Source: Polytrichum commune (Eukaryota > Streptophyta > Polytrichopsida > Polytrichales > Polytrichaceae). Taken from it: 64,000 bases of DNA. The stretch lies in contig OX485809.1 in the NCBI GenBank assembly GCA_950295325.1, forward strand, positions 4,216,001-4,280,000, written 5' to 3'. Made by a program: the position numbers and the translations under genes. This document shows positions 10,736 through 23,655 of this stretch, in pieces. Each line of letters opens with the position of its first letter. Position 1 is the first letter of the stretch. A model generated the notes under the pieces. The model worked only from the letters and a program-made list of their open reading frames with translations, was not told the origin of the DNA and ran no database searches.

Positions 10736-11677
10736 CCGTAGGTTCATAGCTGGTCCGACACTTAATAATTTTTTTTAAAAAGTCAAAATTTTTGGAATAT
10801 TATTGGCATTTTTGGCCGAATATAAAATTAATTATTTTTCAAAATTGCCGAAAAGTAAGAAATTTTTACTTCTCACTAGAGTTTTACTTACAGTGGAAGC
10901 ATATGTGAATTTTGAAAGAGAGAAGGTGCTCCTTTTGTAATCAAGCTCACTTACGTTAGTCCACAAAGAATATGGGTTAAGAAATAGCAAGACTCTAGGT
11001 GAGGCTTTTCAAATGTGTTGTGCACAAAATTTTGGAGTCCAATTGAGCATAGAAGATGATGTTTTATAGAATTTTGTCCAACTAACAAAAGTTGAGAAAT
11101 CAATCCTTCTTCCACCTCCAACAAGTTTTGTGTCAAAATAAGTCTTTATGCAAAAGATATGGACAAAACATTGCAGCCGTGTAAAAGATCAAAAAATTAA
11201 AATGTGTTCATAACAGTTTTTCGGAGCTCATTTGTGCATAGAAGATCAACTTTTTTGGAATTTTGTTGGTCTAAGAAAATTTTAGAAATCAAGTAATATT
11301 TCACCTCCAACAAATTTTATGTCATTTGAAGACTCTATGCAAAAGTTATGCGTGTTATAAAAATGAAGTCTAACTCGGTGCTTCACCTCAAAGTTTACAT
11401 ATCCCATATGCATTGTTGAACACAACTCCACTCTACTTGCATAAAGCACAGAGCATTCTCAACTCTTCACTCACATCTTACTTGTCATTCAATGCAAGAG
11501 AGATGTACAAGATATAAGCTTAAATAGAAAATTAAAAATGAATTTAAGCTGAGTTTTAAAAATTAAAAGAGAAAATTGTCGAAAATATGAATATACTATT
11601 TTTAGGTGCCAAACCTACTTTTTGAAATTTAATTAATTATTCGGCTAACATGTGTCGAACCAGCTATGAATCTACGG
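10736..11677. mobile_element. 942-bp TIR element, copy A (TA target)
   Basis: The ends are CCGTAGGTTCATAGCTGGT and, read inverted, CCGTAGATTCATAGCTGGT. TA lies on each side (10734-10735 and 11678-11679). The whole body is repeated at 18883-19825 with high identity. It contains an internal tandem duplication (about 11018-11180 and 11205-11365), each unit carrying CATAGAAGAT, ACCTCCAACAA and TATGCAAAAG. There is no transposase; the longest frame (about 60 aa) lies within these repeats. The TA flank suggests a Tc1/mariner-like origin, but the family is not one I recognise. Confidence 0.75.
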
Positions 11678-11679
11678 TA

Positions 11680-12687
11680 ACTTACTACCCATGCATGCAT
11701 CGGCTGTCAATGATACATTTCATATAAAGAGACGCTTAAAAGGGTGCAGCAGGCCAGGGGCTCCCCGATTTGGCCAACAGTGTGTGGATGAACTCCTCCT
11801 ATAAACAGAGTGATGACAGCAGTTTCTAACTCATAATATATTGCCGCTTCCTGTGTTTCCAGTCTTGCTAACCAACTTACCTAGTCACCTTTCCCTAGAT
11901 CTGCGCTTCAAGCTCCAAAGACAGCATGAAAGGAGTACGGAATCTATGTTTGGGGAAAACCGATGGCTAGTTCATTATCAGCCAATGGATTTCCCCTCAT
12001 GGCCGGTCCAAATTTCCAACCATCGGATGGCAATCCGACTGTAATTTCAATCCTCCGGCAATTAGTCGATGGACTAGAAAATAACCTGAAAATGTAGCCA
12101 ATTCTTCTTGTGAGTTACTGGATTTCAGCCGTAAGCATCCAGAGCGTTATTTGTCTGGGGCATTTGATGATGCACTTGAGGAAGTACCCTAAACCTTAAA
12201 CTTTTTGAATTATGCAACCTTTCCATGACCAAATCCAATTGCTTCTATGAAGAATTGGGGGACCCTTGGCCTTCAAGCGGTGAAGGCATTGCTAGGTTTA
12301 ATTCCTGCCAAGGATATTAACTCTTCAAATTTAAAGTTTTGAGCATGCCTTTCTTTTCACTTATTCAAGATGTTGTACTAAGAAATGATTTCTAATAACT
12401 TTTCATACAATTTTTAATTAAACAATTAGTGCCGATGTGAATTCCATTTAATCGGATATTGGCCAATGAAAATATGAAAATATAGGCAATTGGCCAATTG
12501 ATTTTACAAAAGACCGGCTGTTGCCGATGTAAATTGGAAAAAATCTGACCCTTCGTAACAACTACTGGCAATTAGCCACTAAGGCTTCAAAAACTTCCCG
12601 AACTCTGTTCCACAGTCCCCACAGAGGACCTTATTTCAGTGCATTCCAATACAGTGTACATGGAGATTTTTGGGCATACTGCATGTT
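11680..12687. other. No gene recognised
   Basis: Includes a 67-aa frame (11841-12044) with no family motif, starting at a TTG. AT-rich spacer. Confidence 0.35.
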
Positions 12688-14568
12688 CTCCCTCTTTAAT
12701 ACGACACGTTTTGGAAACACAAACACAGTCGTATTATCGAGGTGTTGTCTTCTCGTTAATATGACAAACGGCGTAACATTGTCGTACTATCGAGGGAATA
12801 CAAAAACATAAGCCATATGAGCTTCGTATATATATATATACAACAAGTTTAAGCAATATAGATTGTATGAAATAATAACTTGTAACACCAAACAAATACA
12901 AATATTCTCATGAGTTCTTGAAATAGGAGTTCAAAGATCTTTGGTGTTGCCTAACCAAGTTAGTAATTGTCATCTTATCTAAATTCCGTACTAGCTTTTG
13001 AGAACTCATGATTTCATTAACACCGAAATGTAAAGAGTTGTCTAATAAGAAATTAGACAACGATGATGCATGACGTTTAGCATCATTGAGCTTTACCGTA
13101 GATGAAGCAACATCGTCCACATCTACTGAATGTAGATCAACATTAAGATGAAAGCCTTATGCATAATTGATTCGCAGAGCAACATCCACCAACTCATCAG
13201 TACTCAATTCTAGCTCGGTAATCTCTTCTTCTTCCATTGAATGTAAGTCATGATTGTATTCTTCTCCCTTTCATCAACTAGGGCAAAATCAACATTCCAT
13301 GTTGCAGGTAACATATGTGCCATCCTCCAACAACTCCTAACTATCTGTGCATCTAACTCGCTTCATCACTTTATTTGTTAATTAGAGACTTTGGAAAGTC
13401 TCAAAACAAATGCAAATGGTTTAATATCTAATTCAATTTCTTATTGTGATGACATGTATTTGTGCCAAGTTGGTTAGTGCCGCTAATGCAAATCACTTTA
13501 TTAAGTCACATTGAATGCATTTTTTTGTTTTTCTTGTTCTTTATTTGAAAACCACGTCCCTAAAATAGTCTCAAAATCATGGAAAAATCTATGATTACCA
13601 AATATAGTGATAACTCCACATGATAGCATGTATGATGTTGGGCACCACATTCCTTAAGTCCTTTAATGTAGCATCATCATATTGTGATAAAACCCAGTGC
13701 AAAAGTTTCTTCTTGTACTAAATTTTGAAAGATGCTATTATACCTTGATCCAAAGGTTGAACTACGCTTGTAACATTGGGAGGAAGGAATACCAAAGTTA
13801 TGTTGCTCAATTCCAAGGTTGACAAACCACGAGACTTACCAACTTTGGTTGAGCGAACAACATGTGAAGATGTATTATCCAAAATCATAATCACCTTTTG
13901 AATTTGATCTTTGAACTGATTGTTGAGCTGCAAAATCCAAACTTCAAATATATCCCCCTTCATCCAAGTTGTTTTATTTGAGTGCTACCGAACATACTCA
14001 TGAGTGTGCCACCTTCCAAAACATCGTGGTTGCTTGGATGTATAAATCACAAGGAACTTCAACTTATTAGTCTCAATTGCATTAACAACAAGAGCAAGTG
14101 TTACATGCTCCTTTTGTAACTTCTAACCCTTCAACTTCCCTTGTACTAATGTTTTATTAGGATGTGCTCTAAAATACAATCCAATGTCATGCATGTTGTA
14201 AACGTCTCCAAGCTCGTACTCTGACAAAAGAATAGGAAGGAGGTCACTCTAACCCTAACCATGTCCATTTTACACTAGTGACCCTAATTATCATCAAGTT
14301 TCCCATAATAAGTGAAGTTCCCAAGTAATTCCCAAGTGAAAATGGATGTATTTTAAATATACATAACATAGACGAAATGAATTTTAACATTAATTACCTC
14401 TTTAATATGACAAAACGGGGATTCTAAATGTCGTATTATTGAGTGTCATAGTCGTACAAAAGAGGGAGTTTTAAACTAGAAAGTCTAGTCGCGCAAAAAT
14501 GTGTTGTAATATCAAGGGTGTCGTATAAACGAGTGTCATGCCAATGAGGTTAGACTATAATCCATCAA
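12688..14568 (-). mobile_element. Tigger/pogo-like DNA transposon, defective
   Basis: Both ends carry the subterminal motif (C)CCTCTTTAATACGACA or variants (12693, 12760, 14398, 14470). A broken transposase lies between them on the minus strand. Related solo ends occur at 2755-2925 and 10195-10731. End positions are approximate to a few bases. Confidence 0.7.
12908..14240 (-). pseudogene. Tigger/pogo-like (DDE_1) transposase, pseudogene
   Basis: Reading the minus strand from about 14240, the catalytic core is recognisable: DVYNMHDIGLYFRAHPNKTL, then VTLALVVNAIETNKLKFLVI, then KQPRCFGRW, then KGDIFEVWI, then VIMILDNTSSHVV with the second catalytic Asp, then LVFLPPNVTSVVQPLDQG. A C-terminal tail (12908-13120) ends in QHQRSLNSYFK, like the family's Q-T-I-SFF tail. 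In-frame stops follow 'GKLKG' and 'HTHEYVR', and the part between about 13140 and 13717 is shot through with stops. The N-terminal DNA-binding region is not visible. DDE_1 proteins are cut-and-paste transposases related to CENP-B. This copy cannot be functional. Confidence 0.88.
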
Positions 14569-14574
14569 TATCCT

Positions 14575-14800
14575 GGTGTTTCGAAGTCCAACTGGTTACA
14601 TGTTGTGATCTTTTGTTTTTTCCTTATTAATTTGAGGTTGATTCCATAGATTCCTCTAAACGATCGTTACTTTTCCTGAAGTCTTGAACTTTAACGGTTG
14701 TTTTTCAAATTCAATTGGTTCATCAGTAATTAGTGGTCGGTTCTCCCTGTTCGATGTTCCGATTTCATCAATAGTAAGTGGAGTCCTGAAACTGAAACAA
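14575..14800 (+). repeat. Dispersed repeat R, plus-strand copy
   Basis: It matches the copy at 4530 (AAGTCCAACTGGTTACATGT, then GAACTT-AAC, then the GTCGG-TCTCCC block). Here it is uninterrupted where 4530 carries the 569-bp element, so it shows the unoccupied arrangement. Confidence 0.55.
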
Positions 14801-14830
14801 TGCCACTTGGATTCAATTCTTATGCATTCT

Positions 14831-15873
14831 AAACTTTGTAATATCATGCATATGACAACTAAAGTGCATGTGATATTACAGAATTTTGTAGTGTTTTACA
14901 TGGATATATGATATAAGAGAAATAATGTAACATATGATTATTGTCTTCACTAAAAACCATAAATTAGATAGACTCTCCTTAGATTGCATGCCAAGTGAAT
15001 GAGAGCAAGCGATATAGAACAGAAAACCAGGCAAGTCGCTAAGTAGTGATCATCTTTGGAAGACCGAGTTTAATAGATAACCTGAGGAAAGAAAAAAGCT
15101 GGGAAAACAAGTTAGAAAGAACTCTGATAGAGTCAAGGTCCATTGCTGCTTCTAATGTAATATTATTATCCTAAGAGTCAAGAAACTCACATACAAAAGA
15201 AAATTATCAATTTGGAGACTGGGTCAAGTAGATTACACGAAGGGGGAGAGAGAATTCTTCTACCCTTAGGGCCACCTGTTGCCAAATAAACTTTCACCTT
15301 CATATTCTCTACCATTTTGTCTCTGAAGAGTGAAAGTGAGATAGTCAATGGTATGGTTAATAGAGGAGCATATTGAACTCCAAGGCCACTTATTGAAATG
15401 CCACTTAGAAAGATTATGGACAGTGATGAGAAGACTTGAATACAAGACAATTAGAGAGGTTGTGCTGATGAGACTATGATCCTGTAAGAATGTTGTGTGA
15501 GATTTCATATGAAAACAATGGTCTGCAATGGAACCTCAAAAGAGGGAAAATAAAAAATTCCTTAGAAGAAAAAAGCCAAAATTTAAAAAAAAAAAAAATT
15601 GGGATGAGATGAGATACTCCAAATTAAAAAGGTGACTTACCTAGAGTATGAAAATTGAAATGTTTGCAAGACGTTATTATACAGTCAAGTCTTCTTTAGG
15701 ATGTTGTTCTTTCTTGTAAGAAACCTCTCTAATCTTTAAATAGGTTGGGTAGAAAGCCTTGTAGTTCTTCCTCTTGACAAACCCTACTTTCTTTTACCTT
15801 GAGGGTTTTGTCAATAGTATGGGAGGTGAAAGTGAAAAGAAGAAGATGGCACTTGAGAAGGAGAAAAAAACAC
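14831..15873. other. No gene recognised
   Basis: Overlapping antisense frames of 80-90 aa (15187-15508) show no family motif. An A-rich tract lies at 15583-15598. Confidence 0.35.
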
Positions 15874-15986
15874 CCAGGCAATGGGCTGGGGCAAACCAAC
15901 CCATACACTGGTTCCTTGGAGGCAAGGATTTAGGCATCCAACAAGGAACTAGTGTATGGGTTGGTTTGCCCAAATCCAGGCAATGG
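15874..15986. repeat. Small foldback: 30-nt inverted arms flanked by 11-bp direct repeats
   Basis: The arms 15889-15918 and 15942-15971 pair at 29 of 30 positions around a 23-nt loop. CCAGGCAATGG is repeated directly outside them at 15874-15884 and 15976-15986. The structure could be a tiny foldback insertion with a target duplication or a young microRNA-type hairpin. Confidence 0.8.
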
Positions 15987-16049
15987 ACTATGAAACATTT
16001 TATTTTACCAAACATTACCTTCATTTTAAAGAAGGCATGGAAAGCAAAT

Positions 16050-17530
16050 TAGGTTAAATTGCAAATGGTTGGTGTGTTTGATGCCCTTTGTTGGATCCAA
16101 ATTGTTACTAAGGTAGGTTTCATGGATTGAGTGGATAAACTCATTGACACATATCCATGGGAACATAATAAATAGCAAAAGTTGATGGCTAGGTGATCAA
16201 ATTTTTGGTCCACCCCATAGGCAAATACGATAAACTTCCAGTGGATGGAGCTACAAAAAGACGGTTGCTTGTGGTTGTTAAAAAACAACACAAAACTATT
16301 TTTGAGGGTGAATACCCTATGGATACCAGAATGTGGAGGCTTGATAAAGCAAAACAACTTTGGGGACCCTAGATTAACTTTGTAAATGACTTCTTGTTCT
16401 TCCGTCCACAGACAAAGACTATGGCCCAAAAGCATGTGGTGGTAGTCATGCAAACATGGGAAGGAAAGAAAGATAATTGGTCCCGCATCATTCGATAGAA
16501 GATGACGCTAAAATCTTAAAAGACTAGAGTAGGTATATCATTGGACAGCTAAATTATGCTCAACCTTCTACATCTCAGTCTTTTGCCAATATATGCTTAC
16601 ACTTGTGATGACTCATGATCAACCGTTGTCATCTCAACTCCTAAGTTTATTGTTTAGTACATGATAAATTGAAAAATTGATAGACAAAAACCATGCTTTG
16701 GTTATAGTTGAAACAATATAAGAACTTGCTTCAAGATCAATCAAAGCAATTGCAGGTAAATTGTGAGTATTTTATTAGTTGTCAAACAAGAAATGTGAAG
16801 CATTTGTTGGAGTTGGCAAAAACTATGAAGGATAAGATGAAGCATCAGATGGTGCTCAAAGAAAATAAAATAAAAAGGACCATAGACTCATACCAAGAGT
16901 GGATAATTGCCAAGGAAAAGAGAAAATGGCCCTACAAATTCAATCAAACACTCATAGAAAGGAGCAGGAGCAACTAGATGATTGCCAAGATAAGTTGAGG
17001 AGGGTCGCATTGGAAAATGTGTAGTTAAAAGAAAATTTATTGTGACTTTGAGAGGTAGAATTGGTTCAACAAAAGACAATGATCAATAATGACTGCAAGA
17101 ATTAGGGGTCAACTGTCCATGACCTCTACTGTCCCTAATCCAGTCAATACTTCTTTCTTATCCTTGGAATTTTGTTCCAAAATATGGGATTATGTCCTCA
17201 TGAAAAGACCACTCGAGAGAACTTGTAAAACATGGTGATTATCAGGTAGAAAGATCAAAGGTATGATTGACATCTCAAAAATTGATTTGAAGGGAGATGC
17301 ATCATAAAATTATTGACAAATAAATAAAAAATATGTAAAGAAAACGAAGACATGGTTATTCAACTATGTCTTCATGTAGAAAACTTATTCGAACTTCCTC
17401 ACAATCATTCCAGAGGATAGGAGCAAACAATCGGCGAGTTTTGATGAAGTAAAGTATTCACAATTTGAGATTGTGAATGGCCAACACACATTGGCAGCTT
17501 GTCTTAGGTACATGAATGACAAGTCCATCA
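16050..17530 (+). pseudogene. Decayed coding-like region with a lysine-rich helical segment
   Basis: An open stretch at 16708-16977 (starting at TTG, no good ATG) encodes about 89 residues rich in K, Q and E with helical character. Flanking plus-strand translation gives further protein-like pieces broken by stops. I cannot name the family. It may be a pseudogene or an element interior. Confidence 0.25.
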
Positions 17531-18882
17531 CTTAGGTATAGACATTTTTCTCCAAGTGGTCATGTAATGTGGTGTGAACTCTAATTGGTAATGAACATCA
17601 TAAGTTTGAACTCTTTGGCGTTCTAAATTTGAATAACATATAGGAAGGACTTTCCATCTTGGGTTGAGTGCATTCAATACACCCAGAAGGCATGGATTAA
17701 ACAAAGGAAGCCAACTCGAGTCCCCCAGAAGCACTCAACCAATGCTCAAAAAAATAGAAGGTATTTTCTAAACAATTGAAATCCACAAGTCAGGAGTATT
17801 TCAATTTTGTATGTACATGATCCACATGTGATCACCCATAAATCATCTTTTAGTTTGTTAAACCCATCAAATATTATGTATTTATCATTGTATTTAGGAC
17901 TCTTAACCCCTAAGTGCCCAAGCCTTTCGGAATGCACTTTTCCTAAGAAATATGTGCATGGCTTTAATACAATCCCCAATGGAGGAATTTGTCTTTTATC
18001 CAAAATCTAACCGTATAGATGTTTAAAGAACTTGTTTATTAGTATGCATACCAATTTTGAGACCGAGATTGCATAAGAGTTGTGAGATACAAACAGGAGA
18101 AATGTATACATTCTTTTTTTTGTATGCCGCCCCTCCCCACAATGTTGGTATGATTTGCTCATAAGTGTTTTTAGGAGTTTGAGGTGACATGAACAACTCC
18201 AACATGTGAAAGAATACAAAAATGTGATTCCAAAGACCCTATGTATGCATATAGAGCTATCCCAATCATTTCGCAATCCTCCTTGCAATTCTTGAAATGC
18301 ATTTTCTTTATTTTAACACTTGACGATTTGATATTGCAAATTACTTCACATTGGTAATTGTGAATGCTAATATTCAACGGTCAAAAATACGGAATTTTTT
18401 TACTCTTTCCACTACGACACTTTTCAAAAGAAATGAATAATGAGAACTCTTTGGATGTCAAAAACAAGTACAATAGTCCAATTAGCTGAAACATTGAGGA
18501 AATAGTAAAGCACTTTCTCCACCCATTCCCTACATCACGGACACATATGCCTTTCCGACCCTCTCTAAAATCGAATATTCACTCTTTTTGGTCAAAAATG
18601 CCTCAATCCAAAAGTTGCCCTTCCATACTGCCCGCCAAGAAAATTTACGCGGTCAAAGGAATTTTACCTGCCCACACACAAACGAGCCGAAATTTTTGAT
18701 CAACCATATATGGTTGCTCGGGCACTTAGGGGTTAATGTGTGGGAATTTGTTTCATGCATTATATGGATCTTCCGGGTGGAAAAAAAGTTTATTTTCTCA
18801 TGGAGCATGTGTTTTCCGTACTGAGTGATGGCTTATGGACAAAGTGGGAGAGAAATTTCACAAAGTATGAGAGTGGTGATTA
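17531..18882. other. No gene recognised
   Basis: Short frames on both strands without motifs. No tandem repeat or TIR recognised. Confidence 0.35.
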
Positions 18883-19825
18883 CCGTAGTTTAATAGCAGA
18901 TACGGCACAAAATATTTCTAAAAATAGATTCCTAAAATTTTGGAATATTATTTCCATTTTTTGCCGAATATATAATTAATTATTTTTCAAAATTGCCGAA
19001 AAGTAAGAAATTTTTACTTCTCACTAGAGTTTTACTTACAATGGAAGCATATGTGAATTTCGAAGGAGAGAAGGTGCTCCTTTTGTAATCAAGCTCACGT
19101 ACATTAGTCCACAAAGAATATGGGTTAAGAAGTAGCAAGACTCTAGGCGAGGCTTTTCAAATGTGTTGTACACAAATTTTTGGAGTCCAATTGAGCATAG
19201 AAGATGAAGTTTTATAGAATTTTGTCCAACTAACAAAAGTTGAGAAATCAATCCTTCTTCCACCTCCAACAAGTTTTGTGTCAAAATAAGTCTTTATGCA
19301 AAAGATATGGACAAAACATTGCAGCCGTGTAAAGTTCAAAAAATTAAAATGCGTTCATAACAGTTTTTTGGAGCTCATTTGTGCATAGAAGATCAACTTT
19401 TTTGGAATTTTGTTGGTCTAAGAAAAGTTTAGAAATCAAGTAATCTTTCACCTCCAACAAATTTTATGTCATTTGAAGACTCTATGCAAAAGTTATGCGT
19501 GCTATTAAAATGACGTCTAACTAGGTGCTTCACCTCAAAGTTTACATATCCCATATGCATTGTTGAACACAACTCCACTCTACTTGCATAAAGCACAGAG
19601 CATTCTCAACTCTTCACTCACATCTTACTTGTCATTCAATGTAAGAGAGATGTACAAGACATAAGTTGAAATAGAAAATTAAAAATGAATGTAAGCCGAA
19701 TGTTTAAAAATTAAAAGAGAAAATTGCCGAAAATATGAATATACTATTTTTAGGTGCCAAACATACTTTTTGAACTTTAATTAAATATTAGGCAGCAAGT
19801 TGCCTAACCTGCTAGTAAACTACGG
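18883..19825. mobile_element. 943-bp TIR element, copy B (TA target)
   Basis: The ends are CCGTAGTTTAATAGCAG and, read inverted, CCGTAGTTTACTAGCAG, with TA at 18881-18882 and 19826-19827. The body aligns with 10736-11677 almost without gaps. The tips differ more from copy A than the body does, although each copy's two tips match each other. Non-coding. Confidence 0.75.
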
Positions 19826-19827
19826 TA

Positions 19828-22800
19828 TATAGACCCCAAAAATGAAAAAAAATGAAAGGTTTCAAGCCGAAAGTAGTGATCAAAACTAACATGAAGTAAA
19901 TCCGCGAGCTGACGTAAGAAGACCTTGACATGGATGTTGATTGGTGCCTTGTCATCACAAATGATGAGAATTATCCTTTATGGTGAAAACTATTGATGAA
20001 TACGCGTTGACGAGGAGGAAGAAGAACAAGACATATATGATGATTTCATTATGTCTACATCCCACTCTTGAGTACCTAGTGTATCACAACCAAAAAGGAG
20101 CATCGAATAGAGAGTGTGGAAGGCGGGAAATAAATTTGGGAAACTTCATAAAACTCGACTCCTAGAGTTGATGGGAATGGATTACATCAATGCCAAGGAA
20201 AAGGTGCCAATTCCATAACTCTTTAAGGAGAGTGTGCGGAACATCATTATGATCAATATGCCTAAAGAATCTAAGGAGTATATGATAGTGTTCATGAATA
20301 TTAATTTTGAATGTGATTTTGTGGAACAAAAGTTTTCACCGATTCTCCATGTTTTCATGAACATGAGGTCTCTCCCAGGAATTTAGATTGAATGCAACAA
20401 CAGTTTTAAAGTTGGGGATGTCGTAGATACCGCTCTGAAAAGACTTCACCAGGGGTTTCCAAGTATTGGAAATCCCCAAAGACATGGATGGTGATTTTAG
20501 AATTTCTCGATTGATATTCTATTCATAACGATTTGAAAGACCGCCTCCCATGATTGTAAGTTATTGGCTTTGTACCCAAATCCGATTATTTCCAAAAACA
20601 AAACAAAAAAATGGCTTCCATAAACCTGACTTGATTTTTTTGAATAATTAAGATAAATAAGCCTCCCCTTCCATAAAAACTATGTGTGAAAGCCTTCCCT
20701 TCATACAACTCAAATTGATCATTAGAGGCCTTCTTGGGTTCTATGAAGCCTTCTATATTGGGACCGAGGTGGAGAAAATTGTCACAAACAATTGCTTTTT
20801 CAAGGAGGTCTTGATAAGTGTTACAACTTGTGGTTTTATGAGCCCAAGCGAGACTAGTGCCCAAATTGTAGCGCAACTGTGCGGAGGTCGAAAGACAATG
20901 ACCATTTATGCCCCATACTTGTCCAAGAGGTATTTAACAAAGAAGGCATTATGAGTGAGGCCTCGATGACCTTATTCAAGGGGAGCTAAAGATGCAAATT
21001 TTCATTGATATCATCAGGCCAATCTATATCAATTTGGCGTTATCTTGAATATATGTGGAGGGCATAAGGCCATATTATGGCACATGTTAGTATTTACAAA
21101 GTGCTATCATGCATCTATACTAAATTAATGATTGGTCTAATGCCTCAGTTGGTGATATGTTTGTAACATATATTTGAATTTTGTTTCTTTTCTCGTTGCA
21201 AGCATTGGGTATAAAGGTGATCACCATTATGCCAGTAGAGTGTATCATCCTCAAAAATAAGGATGAAAGTTGATTGGAACCTACAAAGGTGGTATGAAGA
21301 AGGCAAAGAGGCGGGCCAAGAGGAGGAGGACGAGACGATTGATGAGTAAGGGGGAGCATGAGGCGGAGGCCATAGAATAGTCGAACCCAATCCATGTTCT
21401 AGGGGTGTTTAAAGAGGAGAAAGAGGAGCCGGGACATGGCGAGGAACTCCATGGGCGTTCACTCGTGGATGAAGTTGGGAATGAGGTTGAAATAAAGGAA
21501 CACAACAACCCAAATATCCACATACAATCTTTTTCATAAGGATTTCCAATTACATTGGGGTGAGAATTTGGGCATTTTGACACTTCGGGATTAGGGCAGA
21601 AACAACAAGAGGTTCAATCACTTAAAAACCCTGATGTTGAACCACCTAAAGGTCCAACTCAATGACCCTCACCTAAATCCAATTTAAGGAAGAAGGCAAA
21701 AGAAAATATGATAAAAAACCTTAACCTACTCATGTTGTTGAAGGTGAAGCTACCCCAATTGCTCCTGAAGTTGATACTAGTGAGGGTGACGTAGCGGGAA
21801 TGAATGCCGATGATGAAGGTCTTACCACAAGTGAAGCAAGTATTGAGGCCCAAGTTGTTCTAACACAAACCCAATTAGTAGATGATCTCCCTCTAAATGA
21901 CTTTCAAACTCAGAGTGTATTTGAAGCAGTGGATTGAGAAGCAAAAAATGATCCTCACATGAGCTCACTGGTGGAGGATGAGGTTGTTGTTGTCCTCCAC
22001 GTTGGAGGCAGGGACGTTTCCCACGGGCAATCACCCATGGATCCCACCGGTGTTGTGCTAGAGGAAGAGTGCGTACATGAAGTTATATGTTTGGATAATG
22101 ATGATGATATGCCCAAAAGACACATGGAAATCAATGTGAAGGTTAAGGTGAGAGATCATGTTCTATAGCAAATACAAAGGACCTTCAACGACTCCATGAT
22201 GGACAATTCCAATAATGAGGACTATGGGAAGTCTAATTGCAACAGGGTGAAATTCAACTTTGTTGATGATCAACACCCAAGAGTAACATTGCTATGTCTA
22301 CCAAAGCCATCAAACAATGACAATGACAATGACAAGGGCAAGAAATCAAATGGAAATGATAAGGTGCATTTTCCTCATTTGTGGATAAATATTTGTTAGA
22401 GGTTCATGAGAGGGTGCAAATGAACTTGGCAAGCTTGTACCATAAGTATGATTACGATACGATGTTTGTTTATCTCTCCACTTCAACGTTCTACGGAGCA
22501 GTGAAGGTGAAACATGTTCTTCCTACCGCGTCATTAAAGAAAATGCGTAAAAGATAGGGCCAAATTTGAAAGTCCTACATGATGTCATGAACATTCAAGA
22601 ACCTTTGCGCAAGCTAAGAGTGTTGTGAACTCTACAAGGGAGGTTATAGACATTAGTGGTGGAAAAAAATCACTAAGGAGGATATTCCATGCGGTAGGTG
22701 AGAGGAGTCACTAAAGAGGGTATCCCTTGTTGCATGTGTTCAAATCTCAAGTCTTCATGTGGATTGCTTTATTGGGCTCCACCATAATTGACAAAAAAAG

Positions 22801-23652
22801 TTAGGCTAATTTCCTCATTTTAGCTTGTTATTTTGTATTAGGCATTGTTTATGGTGGAACATGATGTCCCATCAAGTGCTCTTCTTGTTGAACCCACCTT
22901 TTTGCGGAACCTCTTGGTCCACAAACTCAAGGTGATTTATTGTTTGTGGTCCCACAAATGATCACCCATATATATCCTAGTTGTTATTTTCCATTTTTGT
23001 TGTTCAACACTATATTGAGTCATGACTCATACTTGTTATTGGACCGATGGAAACTGTTTCCATGCATGAACACCTTATGGGATTGTCCTATTGGATGTGG
23101 TATTGATCGTTTATTTGTGGATATCCTCACAAGTCAATTAACATCTAGGCTCGTGTGAACCATGGGTATGATATTCTGTACGCAAACGCAAATTTAATTA
23201 AATATGAAATTTTAATTAAATACTCATGTCTATCCCTAATTTATTTGTTTGAATGTCCTTTAGAATGATTTTCTATTCTTTTGTTTTTAAATTCTCCTCT
23301 CCAAGTTCAGTTATCCATTGGAGAGACAAAATATGGTTAGTGTTGGATGTCAACAAGATTTTTGTGAAGAGAACACCATGCGACAATGTGAACACCAAGA
23401 AATCTATTGAAGTCCTGGCATAACTCTGTCAAAAGTGGAGATGTGGGCCCATTATATTTCCAATGGAATGCATGCATCCCTAGGAAAAGATTGGTCCATT
23501 TGTCTTGTCAAATTTCCATGTAGTCATTTGGTCCACGAAACTCCTCAAGAATCTCAAGCCAATTGTCCAAAGACAAGGTTGTAGACAACCCAAGTTTGTT
23601 TGTGGGCAAAGATTGTGTCACCCTCTACAATATGAACATGGAAAACACCTTC
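19828..23652 (+). other. Decayed coding-like region, family unknown
   Basis: Plus-strand translation gives runs of protein-like sequence between stops. Examples are 'VVITNDENYPLW' with 'YALTRRKKNKTY' near 19.95 kb, an acidic open stretch at 21959-22400 and 'YHKYDYDTMFVYLSTSTFYG' near 22.45 kb. This looks like one or more old coding units with many frame breaks. I recognise no reverse transcriptase, integrase or transposase motif, so I do not name it. Confidence 0.25.
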
Positions 23653-23655
23653 CTA

